Of a DNA stretch of 27,268 nucleotides, positions 1 through 8,966 are shown piece after piece. The stretch is from NCBI GenBank assembly GCA_020052975.1, contig JAGVOC010000321.1, forward strand, positions 1 through 27,268, written 5' to 3'. A model generated the notes under the pieces. It did no database searches and was not told the DNA's origin. It saw nothing but the letters and a program-made list of their open reading frames with translations. This DNA is from Desulfobacterales bacterium. GTDB taxonomy: Bacteria > Desulfobacterota > Desulfobacteria > Desulfobacterales > RPRI01. Within the stretch, counting starts at the first letter, position 1, and each line of letters opens with the position of its first letter. A program made the position numbers and the translations under genes.

Positions 1-1
1 A

Positions 2-127
2 TTTTGGGCAAGCTCAAGGAAATCAAGGGATTGCGCGGAGGCATACGCAATGTATGCCGCACAAGAAATCCCGCAGATTGACACCGAGATCGCACAAAAG
101 GGCCATTTCCGGATGGAAACTAAATAA
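2..127 (+). CDS. Possible 3' end of an unidentified gene (partial)
   Basis: An open frame runs from the window edge to a TAA at 125-127 and encodes about 41 residues ending in IAQKGHFRMETK. The composition (AYAMYAAQEIPQIDTEIAQKG) looks protein-like, but I do not recognise the family and the start lies outside the window. A second frame is open to about position 81, so the coding frame is not certain. It points toward hflK on the same strand and is separated from it by about 320 bases. Confidence 0.35.
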   Translation, partial: FWASSRKSRDCAEAYAMYAAQEIPQIDTEIAQKGHFRMETK

Positions 128-449
128 GTTGATTTTAAAGACCTTTGAATAACATCCGATAAAAGGCCATGCCCGGGATATGGGAGTTATTAAAAGCTCT
201 CTTGCAAGAACGGCTTTTTGTTAATAAACACGGCCTTCCTGCCATAAGCTCCGGTTATTTTGCTTGACTTGAATGGGTGCGTAAGTTAGTTAAAGATTAA
301 GATTTTTTTACGAAATCGTCAAAATCAATATTACATCACGCAATTTTCTAACATTTTGAATAACTGCTTATCAACAAGAAACATCATGAACGTAAAAAAC
401 AAAGTGCGATGCCTGACATTAAGAATATCAAACATAAGGAATAATATAA
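128..449. other. Intergenic region upstream of hflK
   Basis: About 320 bases with no open frame I would support on either strand. A TTGACT hexamer at 264-269 has only a poor -10 match 17 bases further on (TAGTTA, 287-292), so the hflK promoter cannot be assigned with confidence. The bases just before hflK contain AAGGA (about 436-440), a normal ribosome binding site. No tRNA, CRISPR or clear terminator hairpin is visible. Confidence 0.5.
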
Positions 450-1490
450 ATGAGTTGGGATTGGGAAAAGCTTAAAGAACAGCAACAAGGCAAAAAAGGG
501 GTTCCTCCTCAGATGGAGAATTTTATCAAAAAATTTCCAAAATTTAATCTACCGGGGCTTCCGATCATAATTCTTATACTGTTTCTTTTGTATTTGGGGT
601 CATCCATGGTTTACACAATTGGAGTCGATGAGGTCGGAATTATTCAACGATTTGGGAAATACATCAGGACCAGCCAGCCAGGCCTTAATTTCAAACTGCC
701 TGCGGTTATAGAAAAAGTAACCAAGGTCAAAGTAAGGCGTGTATACAAGAAAGAATTCGGTTTTCGCTCGGTCAGAGTCGATGACAAACAACGTTTTTCA
801 TCTGAAAGCGAAAGTGATAGCGTGTCTCTCATGCTGACAGGCGATCTTAATGTCGCCCTGGTTCCATGGATCGTTCATTACAGAATTAATGATCCTTATA
901 ATTATTTATTTAAAATCAGGGAAGTTGATTCTCTGCTTTCCGACATGTCCGAAGCTGCAATGCGGCTTATCATCGGTGACAGAAGCATTAATGAAGTCAT
1001 TAGCAAACGCGGGGAAATAGCCGAAGAAGCCAAAGCTGTTCTTCAGGCTGAATTGGATAAATCAGAAGCCGGATTGAGCATTGTTACAATCGAAATGGAA
1101 AAAACAAATGTGCCTGATCCTGTTCAGCAGTCATTTAATGAAGTAAACCAGGCTGTCCAGGAAAAGGAAAAGCTTATCTATCAGGCAAGGGAAGCATACA
1201 ATAAGGCTTTACCGGAAGCAATGGGAGAGGCCGAAAGAACGATAAGAGTTGCCGAGGGATATGCTTTAGACAGAGTTAACCGCGCAAAGGGAGATGCAGC
1301 AAGATTTGTTGCCTTATATCAGGAATACGCAAAGGCAAAGGATATCACCAAAAAAAGGATGTACCTTGAAATGTTAAAAGATATTATGCCTAAGCTTGGA
1401 AACAAGTACATTATTGACGCCAACCAGAAGAATGTTTTACCCCTTCTTAATCTCGAAAAACAAATAGGTGCCATAAAAAATGAAAAATAG
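450..1490 (+). CDS. hflK: HflK, SPFH/band 7 membrane protein (FtsH modulator)
   Basis: HflK with HflC forms a large membrane complex around the protease FtsH and limits its access to membrane substrates. The 346-residue product has a polar N-terminus of about 35 residues rich in Lys and Gln, one hydrophobic anchor at about 36-56, and then the band 7 core starting VDEVGIIQRFGKY. A long Glu/Lys/Ala-rich helix follows (about 225-320), which in SPFH proteins forms the coiled-coil wall. An AAGGA site lies about 9 bases before the ATG. The stop overlaps the hflC start by 11 bases, so the two are translationally coupled, as is usual for this pair. The Gly-rich N-terminal stretch of many enterobacterial HflK proteins is reduced here. 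The assignment over other stomatin-like proteins rests on the HflC partner. Confidence 0.95.
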   Translation: MSWDWEKLKEQQQGKKGVPPQMENFIKKFPKFNLPGLPIIILILFLLYLGSSMVYTIGVDEVGIIQRFGKYIRTSQPGLNFKLPAVIEKVTKVKVRRVYKKEFGFRSVRVDDKQRFSSESESDSVSLMLTGDLNVALVPWIVHYRINDPYNYLFKIREVDSLLSDMSEAAMRLIIGDRSINEVISKRGEIAEEAKAVLQAELDKSEAGLSIVTIEMEKTNVPDPVQQSFNEVNQAVQEKEKLIYQAREAYNKALPEAMGEAERTIRVAEGYALDRVNRAKGDAARFVALYQEYAKAKDITKKRMYLEMLKDIMPKLGNKYIIDANQKNVLPLLNLEKQIGAIKNEK

Positions 1491-2418
1491 AGGTATTATT
1501 TTAATTTGTTGTATAATTACACTTCTGTTAATTACAGGCTCGGCCTTCATCGTTGATGAGACCGAACAAGTAATTATAACTCAGTTCGGAAAAGTTGTAG
1601 GTTCTCCGATAAAAGAACCCGGGTTATATGTTAAAATTCCTCTTATCCAGGAAGTAAATTATTTTCCTAAAAACCTTTTGCAATGGGATGGAAATCCAGG
1701 CCAGATACCGACTCTCGATAAAACATATATATGGGTTGATACGTTCGCACGGTGGAAAATAGTCGACCCGGTAAAATTTTTTCAGACAGTAAATAACACA
1801 GTAAGCGCTCTCGCGAGACTGGATGATATTATTGACCCTGCAGTCAGAAATTTTATCACATCATACAGTCTTATTGAAACTGTTCGGAAAAGCGCAAGAG
1901 AACTAGACACCTTTGAAATGGGAATGATGGAAAATAAAAAATATGAGTTTCAATCATCATTTGCCATCAAAACTGGAAGAGAATTAATAATGAAGGGCAT
2001 TCTCGAGCAGGCCCAACCCAAGCTGGCGCAGTTTGGTATTGAGCTGGTAGATGTAAAAATCAAGCGGATCAATTATGTCACGGAGGTCAGGGACTCGGTA
2101 TATGCCCGAATGGTTGCAGAACGCAAACAAATAGCAGAAAAATTCCGGTCAGAAGGACATGGCGAAGCCCAAAAAATAACCGGTGAAAAAGAACGCGATT
2201 TGAAACAAATAACTTCGGAGGCGTATAGAAAGGCACAGGAACTGCAGGGTAAAGCCGATGCGGAAGCCACAAGGATATACGCCAAGGCCTTTGGAGCAGA
2301 TCCGGCTTTCTACTCTTTTATAAAGACTCTTGAAGTATACAATGAAGCTCTGGGTAAAGACACCTCTATTATCCTTTCAACAGATTCTGAGCTGTTCAAA
2401 TATCTCAAGGGATATTAA
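1480..2418 (+). CDS. hflC: HflC, SPFH/band 7 membrane protein (FtsH modulator)
   Basis: Partner of HflK in the FtsH-regulating complex. The 312 residues begin with a short cytoplasmic start and one membrane segment (about 4-22), then the band 7 motif VDETEQVIITQFGKVVG. The conserved late part reads MVAERKQIAEKFRSEGHGE, followed by an Ala/Lys/Glu-rich helix (ELQGKADAEATRIYAKAFG), which is typical HflC. The protein would have one anchor with the bulk in the periplasm. The ATG lies inside the end of hflK, so translation is coupled. A hairpin with a T-run (2450-2481) follows the stop and probably ends the transcript. FtsH is not encoded in the window. Confidence 0.96.
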   Translation: MKNRGIILICCIITLLLITGSAFIVDETEQVIITQFGKVVGSPIKEPGLYVKIPLIQEVNYFPKNLLQWDGNPGQIPTLDKTYIWVDTFARWKIVDPVKFFQTVNNTVSALARLDDIIDPAVRNFITSYSLIETVRKSARELDTFEMGMMENKKYEFQSSFAIKTGRELIMKGILEQAQPKLAQFGIELVDVKIKRINYVTEVRDSVYARMVAERKQIAEKFRSEGHGEAQKITGEKERDLKQITSEAYRKAQELQGKADAEATRIYAKAFGADPAFYSFIKTLEVYNEALGKDTSIILSTDSELFKYLKGY

Positions 2419-2449
2419 CTTAAGGAGCTTTTGCCCGTTTTATGAGCCC

Positions 2450-2481
2450 TTGCGGATTTATAGCACCCGCAAATGTTTTTT
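2450..2481 (+). terminator. Probable intrinsic terminator after hflC
   Basis: TTGCGG (2450-2455) pairs with CCGCAA (2467-2472) around an 11-base loop, and a run of seven T follows at 2475-2481. The stem is short but GC-rich, and it lies 32 bases after the hflC stop. Confidence 0.55.
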
Positions 2482-2510
2482 TGCCAAAGTCATCATCTAA
2501 TGAAAACAAA

Positions 2511-2551
2511 AAAAGCACCTGCACTGTTGCTTAAGACTGCAGGTGCTTTTT
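2511..2551. terminator. Convergent (bidirectional) intrinsic terminator
   Basis: AAAAGCACCTGCA (2511-2523) pairs perfectly with TGCAGGTGCTTTT (2538-2550) around a 14-base loop. Read on the minus strand, the stem is followed by TTTTTTTGTTTT, a strong terminator for the bS22-like mini-gene ending at 2583. Read on the plus strand, it ends in five T and would back up the hflC terminator. Confidence 0.75.
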
Positions 2552-2582
2552 ACAACATCACCATAAGAGACTGCAGGTAGCT

Positions 2583-2681
2583 CTATTTACCTTTTCTTCT
2601 CTGATGTCGCGTACGGACCAAAAGCTTTTTATGCTTATGCTTTCTCATTTTTTTCCTTCGCTTTTTAACTACGCTACCCAA
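2583..2681 (-). CDS. AURKAIP1/COX24-domain (bS22/mS38-like) ribosomal mini-protein
   Basis: A 32-residue, extremely basic protein starting at TTG and ending in TAG. It begins MGSVVKKRRKKMRKHKHKKL and continues to a C-terminal TRHQRRKGK. This matches, from memory, the short bacterial proteins labelled AURKAIP1/COX24 domain, related to mycobacterial small-subunit protein bS22 and mitochondrial mS38. The start is fixed by AGGAGGTGATC (2694-2684), eleven bases complementary to the 3' end of 16S rRNA, with seven bases between AGGAGG and the TTG. A strong terminator follows on the same strand (2551-2511). The gene stands alone between hflC and the HExxH gene, opposite to both. Such genes are often missed because of length and the TTG start. 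Family membership is recognised by pattern only; the ribosomal role is inferred from homologues. Confidence 0.85.
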   Translation of the reverse strand: MGSVVKKRRKKMRKHKHKKLLVRTRHQRRKGK

Positions 2682-2682
2682 C

Positions 2683-2694
2683 AGATCACCTCCT
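2683..2694 (-). promoter_or_regulatory. Extended Shine-Dalgarno of the bS22-like gene
   Basis: Read on the minus strand the sequence is AGGAGGTGATCT. Eleven bases match the complement of the 16S rRNA 3' tail, far longer than any other ribosome binding site in the window. It decides the TTG start and predicts high expression despite the rare start codon. Confidence 0.85.
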
Positions 2695-2777
2695 GTGCAA
2701 TTTGTTTTCTGACTTACAAATTGTATTATTAACACCATTGATTATTATTTGTCCATATTTTTTTAATGTTTTTATAT

Positions 2778-2806
2778 TTGACGGTTCTCAATTGTTGACA
2801 TATATT
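2778..2806 (+). promoter_or_regulatory. Sigma70-like promoter for the HExxH gene
   Basis: TTGACG (2778-2783), a 17-base spacer and TATATT (2801-2806); each hexamer matches consensus at five of six positions. It lies 70 bases before the start at 2876. CAATTGTT (2789-2796) and AACAATTG (2830-2837) form an inverted repeat around the -10 and start region. A minus-strand TATAAT (2828-2823) could serve the divergent bS22-like gene, but its -35 match is poor. Confidence 0.5.
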
Positions 2807-2875
2807 TTAACAGACAAGGCAGATTATATAACAATTGCCATATACAAATATTTTAATTTCAAATAAGATATCACA

Positions 2876-3439
2876 ATGCTTAATCAGAAAGAATTTGATA
2901 ACTTCAATAAAAAACAAATAAAAATCGTAAATCGAGCGGCTGAAATGGCCGAAGAAATTGTTAGTGATTATTACAAGTTATCTTCAAGCCAATGGCTTCG
3001 CCGGAGGTACGATATAAAAACACTGGCCGATCTTTCGCCTGAAGAGATTGTTAACGGGCCATTTGCCCAGATAATCAGATATAAAGCTCATCCAAAAGAT
3101 TCCTGTCTCGGCTCCTCTGCATATGATTTTTACAAAATATGCTTGCAGGACAATTCTATTCTTGCTGTTATCAGTGATTTTAATGCTATAAAACTTTGCC
3201 CTTTTACACTTTACATAATTACGCACGAACTTATTCACATAGTCAGATTCAGTGAATTCCTCCAGAACTTCAACGCATCGCACGAAGAAAAATTAGCGGA
3301 AGAAACAAGGGTTCACAACAATACACACGAAATACTCAAATCTATCAAATTGCCAGGGCTTTCAAATGTTCTTAAATTTTACGACAAATGGCGCGTCCCT
3401 GTTGATAAATTTGATGAATTGCATTTGCAAGGCGCATAG
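2876..3439 (+). CDS. Uncharacterised HExxH-containing protein (possible metal hydrolase)
   Basis: I do not recognise this 187-residue protein by name. Its centre holds a metalloprotease-like zinc motif in YIITHELIHIVRF (H117, E118, H121), followed at 142-143 by AEETRVHN, where a Glu could be a third ligand. There is no signal peptide or membrane segment, so it is probably cytoplasmic. The N-terminal half is helical and charged, with SDYYKLSSSQWLRRRYDIKTL at 30-50. Cysteines occur at 77, 89 and 108 but do not form a zinc ribbon. A good promoter lies at 2778-2806. No clear Shine-Dalgarno sequence precedes the ATG (TTTCAAATAAGATATCACA), so initiation may be weak. It is monocistronic or loosely linked to the FmdB gene, which has its own promoter. 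Protease activity is inferred only from the motif. Confidence 0.8.
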   Translation: MLNQKEFDNFNKKQIKIVNRAAEMAEEIVSDYYKLSSSQWLRRRYDIKTLADLSPEEIVNGPFAQIIRYKAHPKDSCLGSSAYDFYKICLQDNSILAVISDFNAIKLCPFTLYIITHELIHIVRFSEFLQNFNASHEEKLAEETRVHNNTHEILKSIKLPGLSNVLKFYDKWRVPVDKFDELHLQGA

Positions 3440-3465
3440 CCGGCAAACAAAATCGGTTCATTTTC

Positions 3466-3493
3466 TTGACAACCATGCTATGCTGACTATATT
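3466..3493 (+). promoter_or_regulatory. Sigma70-like promoter for the FmdB-type gene
   Basis: Perfect TTGACA (3466-3471), a 16-base spacer and TATATT (3488-3493, five of six). It lies 80 bases before the chosen ATG at 3573 and starts 27 bases after the upstream stop. Confidence 0.6.
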
Positions 3494-3572
3494 TAGTAAG
3501 CTATGTTTTATATAAGATAAAAATACCACGCATATATGCAGGTATTTTATGAAATTCAGGAGGAAATCGTTT

Positions 3573-3842
3573 ATGCCCATTTATGAATATGAATGCGCAA
3601 AATGTGGCAAAATTGAAGAAGCTATACAAAAGTTTTCGGATAAGCCGCTTAATAAATGCAGGTTTTGTTCTGGAAAAATGCATAAGCTAATATCTCATAA
3701 CAGCTTTCAGCTTAAAGGAAGTGGCTGGTATGTGACAGATTATTCAAGCAGATCCCAAAGCAGTTCGACTCCTCCAAAAAAAACCGGGGAAACATGTGAT
3801 TCAAATAAACCTGATAAAAGCGCCGATAAAACTTCAGAATAG
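3573..3842 (+). CDS. FmdB-family zinc ribbon protein
   Basis: Small 89-residue protein of the FmdB/CxxC_CxxC_SSSS regulatory-protein family. It starts MPIYEYECAKCGKIEE, the hallmark of the family, with paired cysteines C8xxC11 and C29xxC32 forming a probable zinc ribbon, then a Ser/Thr/Lys-rich tail (about 56-89) likely disordered. The start is the second in-frame ATG: AGGAGG at 3558-3563 is nine bases before it, and family members begin at this MPIYEY. The upstream ATG at 3549 has no such site. Members are named after a putative regulator of formamidase, but the true function is largely unknown. In this window it lies between the HExxH gene and groESL. Confidence 0.9.
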   Translation: MPIYEYECAKCGKIEEAIQKFSDKPLNKCRFCSGKMHKLISHNSFQLKGSGWYVTDYSSRSQSSSTPPKKTGETCDSNKPDKSADKTSE

Positions 3843-4158
3843 TCTGTTTTTTAATAAATGGTATCTCAAAAGAACCCGGTACTTTATTATTAAGTAATCC
3901 AATGCAATAATTTGTTAAAAAATTCCAAAGCATCCCTTTACAAACAGGAATGTGTGATTATAGTTTTCAGAAAAAGATCTGCATATCCGAACTCAAACTT
4001 ATTTAAACAATTAATATCATTTATTATCATCTTTGAAGGGGGGTGACTCCGGACCGGGAGTATTTAATGCGGTCATTGATAATCCGATTATTACGATAGA
4101 CAATTTCTATTAAAAATAACCAATTGTAATTCGAAAAACAAAAAGGAGAATCTGAACC
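3843..4158. other. Intergenic region upstream of groESL
   Basis: About 316 bases without a supportable gene. It holds a short inverted repeat ACTCC/GGAGT (4046-4061) preceded by a run of six G, and a possible sigma70-type promoter (4076-4104). There is no CIRCE element (GCACTC-N9-GAGTGC) and no convincing sigma32 promoter. No terminator with a T-run is clear after the FmdB gene. Confidence 0.5.
4076..4104 (+). promoter_or_regulatory. Possible groES promoter
   Basis: TTGATA (4076-4081), a 17-base spacer and GACAAT (4099-4104, four of six). It lies 55 bases before the groES ATG. The -10 is imperfect, so this is tentative. Confidence 0.3.
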
Positions 4159-4446
4159 ATGAAACTTAGACCATTACATGATCGTATTTTAGTACAGCGT
4201 GTTGAAGAAGTAACAACAACAAAGGGGGGGATTATTATTCCCGATACGGCCAAAGAAAAGCCGGCTGAAGGGAAAGTAATAGCTGTTGGAAATGGGAAGA
4301 TCGGCGAAGACGGCAAAAAGATTCCTCTAGATATTAAAAAGGGAGACAGGATCCTGTTTGGGAAATATTCCGGTACAGAGGTCAAGATCGAAGGCGATGA
4401 ATATCTTATCATGCGGGAAGATGATGTGCTTGGAATAATTGAATAA
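4159..4446 (+). CDS. groES: Co-chaperonin GroES
   Basis: The 95-residue product is the heptameric lid that caps GroEL and drives the folding cycle. It begins [17 protein letters not shown], then the mobile loop with [13 protein letters not shown] (about 23-35) that contacts GroEL, and ends [16 protein letters not shown]. This is full length for the family. AGGAG lies about 11 bases before the ATG. groEL follows after 45 bases, so they form one operon as in most bacteria. A CIRCE repeat is absent from the leader, so HrcA control is not supported by what is visible. Confidence 0.99.
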   Translation: MKLRPLHDRILVQRVEEVTTTKGGIIIPDTAKEKPAEGKVIAVGNGKIGEDGKKIPLDIKKGDRILFGKYSGTEVKIEGDEYLIMREDDVLGIIE

Positions 4447-4485
4447 TTATAATATAATTACGATAAACATATAAATGGAGGGTAG

Positions 4486-6144
<1,659 letters not shown>

Positions 6145-6171
6145 CTCAATAATGAGCCATAATTGAACGAT

Positions 6172-6208
6172 AAAAGCCCTTGTGTTATTGTACACGGGGG
6201 CTTTTTTT
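6172..6208 (+). terminator. Intrinsic terminator of groESL
   Basis: AAAAGCCC plus TTGTGT (6172-6185) pairs with ACAC plus GGGGGCTTTT (6192 on), including two G-U pairs, around a six-base loop. Seven T follow at 6202-6208. It lies 27 bases after the groEL stop. Confidence 0.85.
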
Positions 6209-6242
6209 GTTATATACTGCAAATGGATTTAAACTTAAATAC

Positions 6243-6271
6243 TTGACAAACAAGCAATTTCAGACTAATAA
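6243..6271 (+). promoter_or_regulatory. Sigma70-like promoter for the LysM gene
   Basis: Perfect TTGACA (6243-6248), a 17-base spacer and TAATAA (6266-6271), with the alternative AATAAT one base later. It lies just after the groEL terminator and about 90 bases before the LysM gene start, so that gene is probably transcribed on its own. Confidence 0.5.
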
Positions 6272-6362
6272 TCTCAGCAATACCAACCAAAAGCCTTTAT
6301 AAACAGTTTGTAGCCGGCTATTATTTATTTTTAACCTGCAACACAACAAATCGAGGCATTAT

Positions 6363-7403
6363 ATGCGGAATATATCAAATAACAAAATATTTTTTACGTT
6401 TATTTGTATATTAACCACATTGATTATTGTACCCATCTGTTACGCTCAGGAAAATCCGGCGAGCGTTGAAAACGAAGTGGGATTCTACTACACAGTCCAA
6501 AAAGGCGATACGCTCTGGGATCTTTCAAACAGATTTGCAGATTCCCCATGGCTATGGCCTGATCTGTGGAAAGATAACCAGCATATTCCAAATCCTCACC
6601 TGATCTACCCGGGCAACCGGCTGCTCCTGTTTAAAAAGAAAGACACGGATACAATCATTAACCAAAAAGTGGAAGAAATAATTGCTGCACCCCAATCAAA
6701 GGAAATCAAGGAAGAAATTAAATCCTATAAGTATTTTTCCATAGATACGGTTGGTTTCATCAGAAAAGAGCCCATTAACCCAAGCGGTTCTTTATTCAAG
6801 GTCAAAGATGACAAAGGCCTGGCAAGCACAGGTGATCTGGTATACATAAGACCTGGAACAAATATAAATATTTTTCCCGGAGCATGGTATACTGTATATC
6901 GGATTTTTGGGCCATTAGTCGATGAAAAAACGGGAGCTTTAATCGGTAGCCAGTATTATTTAACAGGCGTTGTGGAAATTAAAAAGATTGAACCATTATA
7001 TGCCTTAGCTGAAGTTATCAAAACATACAGGGCAATTGCCATCAATGATCTATTGATGCCATATGAGCCGAGATCTCCTGAAATACCTATAACAGAGTGC
7101 GAAAAAGATATCGATGGGGCTATTATATCCGCTGAAGAAAAAAGAGAAATAATTGGTGATAATACCGTCGTATTTATTGATAAGGGTAAAAAGGACGGCA
7201 TTAAGCCGGGGCAGTTTTACAGCATCTATTATCAGGAGAAAAAAAGAACCTCTCCTGATAGCAGAGAAGAAATATATCTTGATCCTGTAGATTTTGGATC
7301 GCTTATTGTGCTGCGTGCAGAGCAAACAACGTCGTCTGTTTTAATAACTAAGTCCGATAAGAATATTTATCCTGGAGCAAAAATCAGAAGCCCTGTTAAA
7401 TAG
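6363..7403 (+). CDS. Secreted LysM-domain protein
   Basis: A 346-residue exported protein. A signal peptide covers about residues 1-28 (hydrophobic FFTFICILTTLIIVPICYA, then QEN). A LysM domain follows at about 42-91, with YYTVQKGDTLWDLSNRF and an extended WLWPDLWKDNQHIPNPHLIYPGNRL ending; this W-rich LysM variant occurs in many delta-proteobacterial envelope proteins. The remaining 250 residues are mostly beta-strand-like, with segments such as GDLVYIRPGTNINIFPGAWY and VVFIDKGKKDGIKPGQFYSI, which look like repeated SH3-like folds. LysM binds peptidoglycan or chitin-like glycans, so the protein is probably cell-wall attached in the periplasm. GAGG lies about six bases before the ATG. The pilus genes beyond it run convergently, so no operon link is implied. 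Confidence 0.88.
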   Translation: MRNISNNKIFFTFICILTTLIIVPICYAQENPASVENEVGFYYTVQKGDTLWDLSNRFADSPWLWPDLWKDNQHIPNPHLIYPGNRLLLFKKKDTDTIINQKVEEIIAAPQSKEIKEEIKSYKYFSIDTVGFIRKEPINPSGSLFKVKDDKGLASTGDLVYIRPGTNINIFPGAWYTVYRIFGPLVDEKTGALIGSQYYLTGVVEIKKIEPLYALAEVIKTYRAIAINDLLMPYEPRSPEIPITECEKDIDGAIISAEEKREIIGDNTVVFIDKGKKDGIKPGQFYSIYYQEKKRTSPDSREEIYLDPVDFGSLIVLRAEQTTSSVLITKSDKNIYPGAKIRSPVK

Positions 7404-7491
7404 TTTACAGTCTAAACTTTGAAGTGACCTAACAGGACAAATAATAAAACTCTTTGTTGCCTCAACCCTCTCTTTTTTTTATTTCTTTTTT

Positions 7492-7959
7492 TTAATCTAA
7501 GGAAAACGAAGATTCACCCGTCGTTTCGTCAACAATACAGTAAAATTCCCTTTTGCCACTCGGTGTAGTCGGGTCAATGGTGCCCCCAACACTGTAAAAA
7601 AATGCTTCCATATAACAGTTGCCCATATTTGAAATGTCATTATCACCAGCTATCCTTGCCCTTACACTGGAAGACAAGAAAAGTATTGGATCGCGTGTGT
7701 TTCCGCCGGTGTCAACTGCGCCAATAATATTACCATCACTCTCATTATGGGTGTAATCAACGTCTTCAAAGGAAACCATATTATTTACAACAACATTTAC
7801 AAGTTGTTTTCCATCATTCATTGCCGCAACATCATAAGCCTTACGCCTGTAGTTTAAGTATTCCGGGACTGCAATTTGAGCCAGAAAACCTATTATCGCT
7901 ATGACGACAAGAAGTTCCACTATAGTTAAGCCTTTGTCTTCATTAATTATTTTAAACAT
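7492..7959 (-). CDS. Type IV pilin or pilin-like protein
   Basis: The 155-residue prepilin has a short leader ending NEDKG, cleaved before LTIVELLVVIAIIGFLAQIAVPEYLNYRRKA. Glu at mature +5, the uninterrupted hydrophobic helix and PEY are typical of type IVa pilins and pseudopilins. Leu at +1 is less common than Phe. Two late cysteines (C115 and C141, in GNCYMEAFF and FYCIVD) could form the C-terminal disulfide loop. The start is the inner ATG at 7959, because AAGGAG lies five bases before it and the leader is then of normal length. The gene follows the 302-residue repeat protein after 17 bases, so the two are one operon, downstream of pilB. It could be the major pilin or a specialised pilin; the sequence does not decide. 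Confidence 0.88.
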   Translation of the reverse strand: MFKIINEDKGLTIVELLVVIAIIGFLAQIAVPEYLNYRRKAYDVAAMNDGKQLVNVVVNNMVSFEDVDYTHNESDGNIIGAVDTGGNTRDPILFLSSSVRARIAGDNDISNMGNCYMEAFFYSVGGTIDPTTPSGKREFYCIVDETTGESSFSLD

Positions 7960-7976
7960 ATGCACTCCTTCGGAAA

Positions 7977-8885
7977 TCAATTCCCGACTTTTTGCCATGT
8001 TCCTTCAGCATTTATAGAAACCGTATCCTTGTTTCCCGGATATTGAATATTCCCAAAACCAAGGGCGCCATTTTGGTTCTTCCACATAAGATATTCTTTG
8101 TTTTGGCCGGCAGCAACAGAATCTATATCTCTTTTCAATGTTACTGTTTCTTTGTCTGATACGGATGCTTTTCCCCTGACATATGGAAACCTCTTTAAAT
8201 CATAGCGCTTTCCATCATTATAAATCGAAAATCTTGTACTACGCGGATACTGCACATTCCCAAAGCCTAAAACTCCTTTATCATCTTTCCAAACAAGGCA
8301 TTTATAGCTAATATCATATTCAAAACCAGGTTCAATTTCAGTCTCTTTTATTAATGCAAACTCTGGTTCAATTACACTGGCTACAGGCAATTCCCCCCTT
8401 TTCCCTTTATCAGCATAAACATGGGCTAAAGCCATATCGGAAATGCTTTTTTGTATTGACGAAGCGGCTTTCTCAGTTTCTGCAACTATTATCGCTTCTT
8501 CTTTTCTTGGTTTCAGCCCTTTATCAATGGCGGCAACCAATCTTTCTCCATCAGCAACAATAACCTTTTTCAGCATGAAATTGTCTTTGCCCGGCTTATA
8601 TTCCCAATTGACCTCTTCTATAAGCGATTTATTCGCTAAATATTTAGGATATAGCTCCTCAAGTTTATTTGGGTAACTATTATTTTCAGAATAATATTTC
8701 TCCAGGAGCCTGCCCATTTCAGCGAGCCCGGCTTTGGGGCTCGTTTTCGCAATTTCCGTAATCCGCGCATGTTCCTTTTTATTACGTTCGAGGATGTCAT
8801 TTTCTTGAGACTGTTTTCTGTACTGCATGATACCAACTCCAGCAATAACACACACTACCAATATTATAATATACCTTGTTTTCAT
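7977..8885 (-). CDS. Membrane-anchored protein with internal GFGN-QYP repeat, pilin partner
   Basis: Not recognised by name. The 302-residue product has an N-terminal membrane anchor (about 4-20, without a prepilin cleavage site) followed by a charged helix. Residues 58-108 (LLEKYYSENNSYPNKLEELYP...) resemble the loop after the helix in GspG/PilE-like pilins. The C-terminal part carries two copies of a motif, at 194-222 and 265-292: VWKDDKGVLGFGNVQYP and MWKNQNGALGFGNIQYP. A GAGG site precedes the ATG by seven bases. A promoter candidate (8994-8966) with a palindrome at the likely start lies upstream, and the pilin gene follows after 17 bases. The context suggests an export-side or surface partner of that pilin; its biochemical role is unknown. 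Confidence 0.75.
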   Translation of the reverse strand: MKTRYIIILVVCVIAGVGIMQYRKQSQENDILERNKKEHARITEIAKTSPKAGLAEMGRLLEKYYSENNSYPNKLEELYPKYLANKSLIEEVNWEYKPGKDNFMLKKVIVADGERLVAAIDKGLKPRKEEAIIVAETEKAASSIQKSISDMALAHVYADKGKRGELPVASVIEPEFALIKETEIEPGFEYDISYKCLVWKDDKGVLGFGNVQYPRSTRFSIYNDGKRYDLKRFPYVRGKASVSDKETVTLKRDIDSVAAGQNKEYLMWKNQNGALGFGNIQYPGNKDTVSINAEGTWQKVGN

Positions 8886-8952
8886 AACACCCTCGGATTT
8901 GGTATTATTAATTACTATGTGATATGCAGATCACCTTACAAACATTCCCCTT

Positions 8953-8966
8953 TACATAATTATGTA
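8953..8966. promoter_or_regulatory. Perfect 14-bp palindrome, candidate operator
   Basis: TACATAATTATGTA is its own reverse complement. It abuts the downstream edge of the putative -10 of the pilin operon promoter, sharing one base, so a bound dimer would cover the transcription start. Its AT-richness means chance occurrence cannot be excluded. Confidence 0.35.

Noticed and set aside
3843..4158. CIRCE operator before groES
   Set aside because: GCACTC/GAGTGC is not present in the leader.
7402..7418. AGTTTA/TAAACT hairpin at the LysM gene stop
   Set aside because: Six AT-rich pairs overlapping the stop codon with no T-run; not a credible terminator.
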